Positions 56,813 through 64,000 of a DNA stretch of 64,000 bases are shown here, one piece after another. Below the pieces are notes generated by a model. That model made no database searches. It had not been told where the DNA came from and saw only the letters and a list, made by a program, of their open reading frames with translations. The DNA is from Lingula anatina (taxonomy: Eukaryota; Brachiopoda; Lingulata; Lingulida; Lingulidae), in contig NW_019775662.1 in assembly GCF_001039355.2 (NCBI RefSeq), positions 63,029-127,028 of the forward strand, written 5' to 3'. Made by a program: the position numbers and the translations under genes. Within the stretch, counting starts at the first letter, position 1, and each line of letters begins with the position of its first letter.

Positions 56813-56861
56813 ATGTCTCTACCGATTATACCATTATTGGTGCTTCTGACTGGATACTTAG
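56813..56861 (+). CDS. Candidate signal-peptide first exon
   Basis: ATG plus 15 codons encode MSLPIIPLLVLLTGYL, followed by a phase-1 donor TTAG|GTAATA. It has the same length (49 nt) and phase as the signal-peptide exon at 36520. A frame-compatible chain to 57023-57056 and 59048-59132 would give 55 aa. The downstream exons are weak, so only the first is annotated. Confidence 0.22.
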
Positions 56862-57973
56862 GTAATATTTATGATATTGCTTTATCAGTTACAAACGTCT
56901 TCTTAGAATCACTCCACAGATTTTCGGATATATATTGCATGCATGTTAACCATTGATAAAAATGTGTACTTTGTAAAATGTGATGCATGTACTTATCTAA
57001 TTAGTGCTGATGTTTCCCACAGAAAAGTTAACGCACTTAGTGTTAAAAACTAAAAGGTAAATCAAAGATTTTATTTAAAAAGAGAAACTGACATTTTGGT
57101 ATTAACACCGTCGAAGGAAACATCTGAATGCCGTTTGCGGTATTTTTATAACCTGCCTACTACTGGTTTTAATAATTCTACCATACAAACAGTTAAAAAA
57201 CTAGACGAAAAAAGAGACGTTTTCTGCAAGTAGTAATACGCATATGGCAGTAAAGTAAAGCAAAGCAGATTGATATACGTGATCTTAGTAGAACGATTCA
57301 TGCAACATCTATTCGCAGTGAGCGAAACTTGAGAAATATTTAGCTGTTTTAATATGGCATTTACGCTTTGAGAATTCATATGAACAAGTTTGCTTGAAAA
57401 TAATTCTTGGTAGTCTCAAATTCAATATAATTGTGATTTTCTCATATGAGGTAGGTATCAGAATGTTTTTCCAAATGCAAATGTTGTTAGGTTATAATGG
57501 GGGATCATCACTGGAGCAGAGTCCTCAAGAAAAACTGAATTTGATCACACCTGCGATACTGTTACATTGATGCTGGAAGTCAACTTTGACCTGGACATAA
57601 CTCCAAAGTCCAAAATCATAATTAGTTTTCGAATCTTGATTATCTTTTTATAAAATTATTCTTGCCTGACAATTGCTGTTATTATTCCCCGAACTTGGTC
57701 TCAAAGTGCTTAATTTTCAGTTATGAAATATAAAGGTTCTAAAAATAGCTTATTAAAATCGCGAAATGGCATCAATAATAAAATTGCTTTACTTTGATGC
57801 TGGGCCTCGTCCCTTGTCAACAGCAAATTATCCACTTTTCAATTCAAACTATAACTTTGACATTACAAAATATTGTTTTACTTTTTGTGCGATTTTGCAA
57901 TAATTCGCCGGCCTCATGACGACACCTACCATTACAAACATTGATACAAAAACAAAGGAATTTACCTACTAAC

Positions 57974-58066
57974 CTTAACGCTCCAAGAGAATATTTGCGC
58001 GTCCTTTTTATCCCAACCGGCTTGGCTAAAGTTTGTGACGGGTAACACGATGAGCGATCTTATATA
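57974..58066 (-). promoter_or_regulatory. Candidate TATA box and noncoding first exon for gene D
   Basis: TATATAAG on the minus strand at 58059-58066 is followed, about 90 bp on, by a donor-like AAG|GTTAGTAGG at 57973/57974. With the acceptor-like CAG upstream of the gene D ATG, this would give a 5' noncoding exon of about 60 nt. Inference from motifs only. Confidence 0.3.
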
Positions 58067-60167
58067 CCCACGAGAGGACAAGAGGAATAATTCCAATATC
58101 ATTCACACCAAATTAACAGTAATCTTATTTTCGACCGATATCGCTTCCCGATTACGCGACAATCGCTTGAAAGAAGTCATCTTCACAAAACTCTTCGAAA
58201 AACTCATTTGGTCAGTAAGTGCCCCGCAGCTGGGTAATCAGTGCTCAATATTACGTATGCCCGGTCAGGTCCTCTTTGGTTACACCGTAGACCCCCGCTG
58301 AGTATGGGCGTTTCGGGCGGTTTATTGGGCAGCAATGGAATTACTTTATCGCTGCGTTCGCGCTCTCCCGTGCAGTTGGAGGTGTTTTTCTTCTAAACTC
58401 GACCCAGGCCCAAGCGGATGAGTAAGGAGGCGAATCCCCTTGGGAGGAGACAGACCCGCCTCACGTGGAACAGGTGCGCTCACTCTCGGAACCCTTCAGA
58501 CCGAATCTGAGAAGATCTAAATAACAGTGTCGGGTAAACAAATGATAATTTCAGTGAGCTGCCATTGACCTTGATTGACTTGTTGAAATCAGTTTCGAAT
58601 AGTTTCCTAGCCTGAAAATAGGAGTTCAAAGAGTTGGTTGTAATCAGCACCACTAAACACGGGCTCATTTCATTGAAGTAAACCTTAGGTGAACAAGCCT
58701 CAAAACGCAACTACGGAACAATTGAGAGCAATTTCATTCTAAATGTTATTTGAAGGGCGTGCTTTGCTTCATGATAAATCAAACTAACTGAGCAGTTAAA
58801 ACATGACATCTGTAAATTTGTTTACAAAAAATTACTTTTGAGATTTGATTGTTACAATTGACCCGCCTTCTTTTGCTGTCAAGCAGTGACCGATTTCAAC
58901 GCTAGGATATTGAATTCCAGCCCTTGCAAAGGAGAGAGAAGGTGATGAAAAGTGAGGGACATTGCGTATATTTGTGTGTATGAGGAAGAGAATAATAAAT
59001 AGAGGCACGTCAACCTTACAACCTCCTCTGCTTTCTCATCATTCCAGAAGAAACAGCAGTGGCAGGCACCATGTAGTCAACAGACACGCCCAACACTCGG
59101 TCCAAACAGATCTGCACGTTAAAGATGACTAAACAATTGAAAATAACCACAACTAGATTGAAGTTTATTAGGACATAATGACATAACCTTGTTGTTGTTC
59201 TGATGTATCATTACCAACGCCCAAAACTGATTCCATCTCATACCCTGTTTGCAGTTTTAACAGGCAACACGAGACTATAAACTTTCAATGTTACTGAGCA
59301 TTTTTAAGGAGGTTTATCTAATTATAGTGTGGTTTTAAAATTTGATTTCAATTCACATTTTTTATGATTGCTTTTTTGTGATCTATTAGCTTTATAGCTT
59401 TAACATAGTCCTTGCTAATATGCGCTTATTTTAAGTATTCTTAATAAAAATTGATTTCTAGTTACATTCTTCTTCTTTTTATCTTCGTCTTATCTTTGGC
59501 ATATCTTCAAAGCGCGAGACAAATGCTTCCACATTTCAGTGTTTCATTCAGATATGATAGCATAGCATGTTTTCACACACAAGCACGCACACACACGCGC
59601 GCTCACATACACTTACATCTACACTTTAATACATATAAATATCAACAGTTTCACTGGCATCTGCTCTTTGACCTCATTTTTTCTTAAATTCGTATCTGTA
59701 AGTACGTCCAGAGAACGATCAACTTCTTAAAGCAGTTAAAATCATCTTACAGCAATAAAGTCTACTATCTTTCTGCTGCTCTTTTCAAAGTCAAGACACG
59801 TGTAAAGCAAGAACGCTGCGGTAGAGAAAAAACACACTTAATTGGTGATAAGTTGTGGGTCAGACGCCGTTAATGGGACGCTATCCGTGTGCTGATGTCT
59901 ACAAGTTTATTTAAGCAGAGCATTAGTATCATCTCCTGACGCTGGGATTAAGAAAAAATGGTTGTAGATGTGCTTTTAAAGAAAAGCTACTTTCAACCTC
60001 GAGGATATTTTGCTGTTGAATCACTAGTTCAATTGTATTTCCTAGGTGGAGCTGCAAGATGAGCTACTGACCGAGCGCTGGCGGAAGATTCCATCTCTGC
60101 CCTACTTTTTGATGAACATTCCCCAAGTGGGGGGTAGAATGGGAATCATTGTCAAATTTCAGACCTT

Positions 60168-60207
<40 letters not shown>

Positions 60208-61340
60208 AGAATTGTGTTCTAACCATTGTATTCTTATTTGCGCACACGCTGACCTAAGGGCTCACGCTTCCCGGGTGATGTGGATGAGCCGAAATCTCAC
60301 TGTGTACACCGGACTAAGCTTTGGTACCAATAAAGCTATGCTATACGCAGTAAGGAATATTTCTAATATCATAACTTGTACACATACTTCTTCTGACCAA
60401 CTTAATTTTCATCTCCTAGTTGTTTATTGACCATTTATGTAACAGATGCCAAAACTGCCATTAATAACCGTGAGTGGGTGGGTTGGGGCGTGCCATTTTA
60501 CCCACATTGCAAAATTCAATGTCGATTAAATGAACCACATTTTAAACTACTAGAATAATGGCACTAATCTAAAGTAGAAGAAAAGAATTGAACGAGTCGT
60601 CCTGTATAAGATAATGGAAATAAAAAAATAACTAAAAGTGGCTACATTTTATTGCCTTAATGCAGAAATATCTGGCTTTCCAACGTTGAAATACCGACTC
60701 TTTAATGGCACAAAACTATAGACAGACATTTGCCTTAAAGTCTTTCGAGCCAATAGCCCCTTTATTAGCTAAGAGTACTCTACGTGTGAAAGCAAACCTT
60801 TTTTGCCGAGGGGTATTTTGATTGTACTAAGTTCTCTCAATCTAAAAACTGTTAAAAATTTCCCCACCTATTGCTTACCATTAGAGATATACAATAAAAA
60901 CTTTGGACAAGCAAGGGTTGCCGTTTTTTCAGGATTTCTATCACACATCTGAAGCCATTTTGGTGAAGGAAATTTTAAATTTTCACCCTCGAGGTCAACA
61001 GTAGATGAACGTGCAACCTGTGTGTACAGTGCAGCTGAAAGCATGTCGAGTTTTTGTTCATTTTTTAGAGGGAGGTTCTTGAATTTGATAGTTTTTAATG
61101 CCTGTATCCTGAATGTGAAAACAGCTTTTCTATCCATGGCAACACACTCACAGACACATACCTGTAATATACAGACACGCTTTACTCAGTTGGAGAGCAT
61201 AAGTGCACACCTTTCATTCATTTTCCCATTTCTTATATTATTTGCTTTACAAGAAAGGAAAAAAAGAAGCAATTCGCATTTACGGAAGAGGTTTACTTTG
61301 CTGTTCATGTAGAATACAAATGTCAGAAAGAGTGCAACTC

Positions 61341-61602
61341 AGGGATCATTCCCGATGAAATTATCGGTCTACGTAGATCGATCCAACTCCGTGGGGACTC
61401 TCGCTGAATGCAATCAGTTTAAGAGACTAACACGCCTCCTTTTGTTTCTAACATACACGCATAATCACCCTCTTTTCTGTATTCTACTCAACTTCGAGAA
61501 GAGTCTTGCAAACCCGCTAATCTGCTTGCATTCAACGAGAGTCGATCACCACGGAGTTGGATGGATCTACGTAGACCGATAGTGTCATTGAAAATGGTCC
61601 CT
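61341..61602. mobile_element. MITE family 2 (about 260 bp, TIRs of about 75 bp)
   Basis: Long imperfect inverted termini start AGGGA(T/C)CATT and include TATCGGTCTACGTAGATC(G/C)ATCCAACTCCGTGG on both sides. The interior is AT-rich and non-coding. The ATCGATCCAACTCC stretch resembles the TCGATCCAxxTxxCTCC region of family 1, so the two may be distantly related. No exact target duplication was found. Confidence 0.7.
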
Positions 61603-63229
61603 AAGAACCAAAACAAAACACGTTGATTTTAATACAAACATGGTGAACCTTTTTCCTGCAGAAAAATTAATGAAACGGTCACTCAACTGGTCATCTAAGG
61701 TAGTGGCCAGGCAAAGCTTGGATATCATTAAGAGAAAAAATGATGACCGGAGACCATTTTTGGTGAACCCGTTGAAACATACGGGGAGCAGAGGGAAAGA
61801 TCTTAAGTCGATGTGACAATTACAAGGTACCCTGGCAAGGTGGAAGGGGAGAAGACCCTCCGGGTGCGCGTGGTGTGTTGTTACAGCGTCCCCTTGAAAT
61901 AAGACATCCGTTTAACGCCAGTTATGTTATCAGATACAAAGTCCACCCTGCGTTTCCAATTTCATTGCAAACCAATATTTTGCACGTTTTTGCCAGCCTA
62001 TCAAGGGGTATTCTGATAATGTATAGGCTGGGTTCCAGCAAACTGTGACATTGGGGGTGAGGAAGATACAGTAGACTTCTGAGAACTGGATAGATAGATT
62101 GATATAGTTCATTGAGATTTTAATAGCTTGTCAATCTAGTGAACGTTTAGCACCGTTTAAAATTAAACTAACCTATCTTTTCATTTTAGGCCATATTCAT
62201 TATCATTATAGGAGCTTGACAACGGCGTTTTAGAATTTTGAGTTTTTTAGAGTTTCATTAGCTGTGTGTTTTGCACTCTTAAGTACAATAAACGATTCTT
62301 CAAACAACCGCTCATCTTGGAGTTATTATTTTAAATTAAAATTTACAGCCAGCAATGTAATTCAATGTCTCACAACACACCTTTATAAGGGAATGAGGCT
62401 AATTGAGTACCCATCTCTTCATTTTCCGGAGAGGGTGTCTCTTGATACATTGGTCATTTGGTGTGGTAATAAATAAAAAAAATTGATGATTGAAAAATCT
62501 TTTTAACTTTGAACTTTATAAAATTTGTTTCAAATATGTGAATGGCCAAACGCAATGTCCTGCCCATGTTGTCTACGAGAAACAACTTTGTTACAAAACT
62601 ACAATGTCCCGCTGGCGTTTTTTAACAAAAAAATCACGTTTTTGTGCTTAAGGTAAACTACACTCTGTGATTCAACTGTTAAGAGGTTGGTCTAAAATGA
62701 TAAAGCAATTTGCCTTGCTCCGCGTGGCAAATGTAAAGCAATAGAAGAAGACAGCTACGCTACAATTTGCGGGACACAGGAGTGAAAACATTGCCGAATA
62801 CTGTCTCTTTACTCTCATTTAACAATTGTCTCAACTGCGATTAAAAGTCAGTGCAAAAGAAACCACTGTAAGTACCGTTAATGAGACAGGCGACCCTCTA
62901 TAAAAAAAACTTAGCCGACTAAGATTCATAGCTGTTTTAAGCTTTGACCGACTTTCTTTTTTTTCCGTGAAACCGGTACTTGGGGTAATGGTTACATGGG
63001 ATCCTCATCCTCTTTATTACTTTCCCCGTCGTGAATTAACTTGTTACATAGTTCGACATTCCCAGCTATCCTCGGCCTCCGACAAAGAGAAAACATAAGA
63101 TTGTTTGAAATGCCCTGGTCCGTGTTTTTATCTCGGTGGGGTAACACTAATACGGGTGTCTCTCCAACTGCGTGGAAAAATATCTGAAAGAAAGGTGTCG
63201 CCATCTATTTTGTCGATCATTAGAACTTA
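61603..63229. other. Interval with no gene seen
   Basis: AT-rich sequence between two transposable elements. Short frames only, none recognisable. Confidence 0.45.
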
Positions 63230-63775
63230 GAGCGCATTCTCAACGAATTAAGCCAGGCTTTACAAAGCCGGTGACCTAAAAATGGCGGACGTACATGAAA
63301 GAAAAACCGCCTAATCTTTTAATAGTCTCTCCGCCTCTCACACGCCTCCCCACACGTCGTCCCTGCGGGGTACAGTAATTAAATCTCGGCTCCGAACATT
63401 AATATTTCCGTGAATATCTCTGGTGATATTATCTCCGTAGATAGTCGATTCATTGCTGCTCTACGGGCCAAATTATTCCTTTTTCGTCTCTGTTTTCAAA
63501 GATAATAGAACAGAAGAGCTTTTTTCCTTCGATCGCCTTCAGCCGCCATTCTTTCTTCACCACGAGTTTAACTGATGAGCATGCGCACTTAATATTTCTC
63601 AGGTAGCTTCCGCATGGCGAACGGAGCCGAGATTTAATTACTGCACCCCGCAGGGACGACGTGTGAGGAGGCGGAGAGACTATTAAAAGATTAGGCGGTT
63701 TTTCTTTCATGTACGTCCGCCATTTTTAGGTCACCGGCTTTGTAAAGCCTGGCTTAATTCGTTGAGAATGCGCTC
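63230..63775. mobile_element. 546-bp foldback MITE with TTA target duplication
   Basis: Near-identical inverted arms (63230-63395 and 63622-63775) start GAGCGCATTCTCAACG. They differ mainly by a short indel in the CCTCCTCACACG region. They surround a spacer of about 226 bp. TTA flanks both ends (63227-63229 and 63776-63778). It has no transposase; the TTA duplication fits PIF/Harbinger-type mobilisation. Arm identity indicates recent activity or gene conversion. Confidence 0.85.
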
Positions 63776-64000
63776 TTACTCCAGCAGTTATTGTGTCGCC
63801 CCCTATCGTTCGGAAGGAAAAATAAAAATATTTGCTGGCTTAAATAGAAGTCTGAAGCGATAAAAGGATTTAAGTCTGATTTAAGTTGTATTATAAGCAA
63901 ATGGGACTCGATCACTTCAACTCGAACTCTGAGCACAAACAAACAAACAAAAAAAATGCCTTCTTATTGCCTTTAAAACAGCGGTCATCTTCGAAAGATA

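Larger units (their letters stand above)
55555..61340. other. Right-hand interval with no firm gene
   Basis: AT-rich DNA holding the upstream region of gene D, a candidate signal-peptide exon (56813), an exon-like stretch after an acceptor at about 60045 (VELQDELLTERWRKIPSLP) and an (AG)n run at 60172-60206. None of the longer frames has recognisable domains. Confidence 0.45.

Overview
The window is a spliced, intron-rich animal genome with about 35-40% GC, many microsatellites, short non-autonomous DNA transposons and assembly gaps. XRN1, SPCS1, GLT8D1, a tetraspanin and an intronless animal-type polysaccharide pyruvyl transferase together suggest an invertebrate metazoan. A lophotrochozoan such as a mollusc is my best guess, but no sequence here proves the species.

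Layout. 1-8330: the 5' half of XRN1 on the minus strand (16 exons, 717 codons, all frames joining cleanly), continuing off the left edge. 8331-8519: a short divergent promoter shared with SPCS1. 8520-9809: SPCS1 on the plus strand, four exons, one with a GC-AG intron. 12744-17196: GLT8D1-like glycosyltransferase on the minus strand, nine exons, 372 aa. 18114-19322: single-exon polysaccharide pyruvyl transferase-like type II membrane protein, minus strand. 19323-23251: no convincing gene. 23252-28043: seven-exon tetraspanin, plus strand, with a 351-base N gap in intron 1.

31016-55554 holds the most unusual content: a cluster of small secreted cysteine-rich genes with one shared architecture. 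Genes A and B are on the plus strand, C and D on the minus strand. In each, exon 1 encodes a signal peptide, an invariant Trp and a Cys-rich block, and it ends at a phase-2 donor inside a Gly codon. In B, C and D, exon 2 opens with a conserved Cys block and then an aromatic-rich tail. I do not recognise the family. Gene A has no identifiable second exon, and a further exon-2-like fragment lies at 41336. B and D carry tetrabasic sites near the C-terminus, and C has lost two cysteines as an apparent pair. Perfect TGACGTCA palindromes are concentrated in the same interval. Two 49-nt signal-peptide exons (36520, 56813) and a Cys-rich terminal exon candidate (49168) hint at more secreted genes.

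55555-64000 has no firm gene. It holds a MITE at 61341 and a near-perfect 546-bp foldback element at 63230. A 1,482-bp exact repeat separated by one N (44274-47240) is probably unmerged overlapping contigs. The housekeeping genes act in separate processes: mRNA decay, signal peptide processing and Golgi glycan synthesis. SPCS1 next to GLT8D1 also appears to be an ancient gene pairing.
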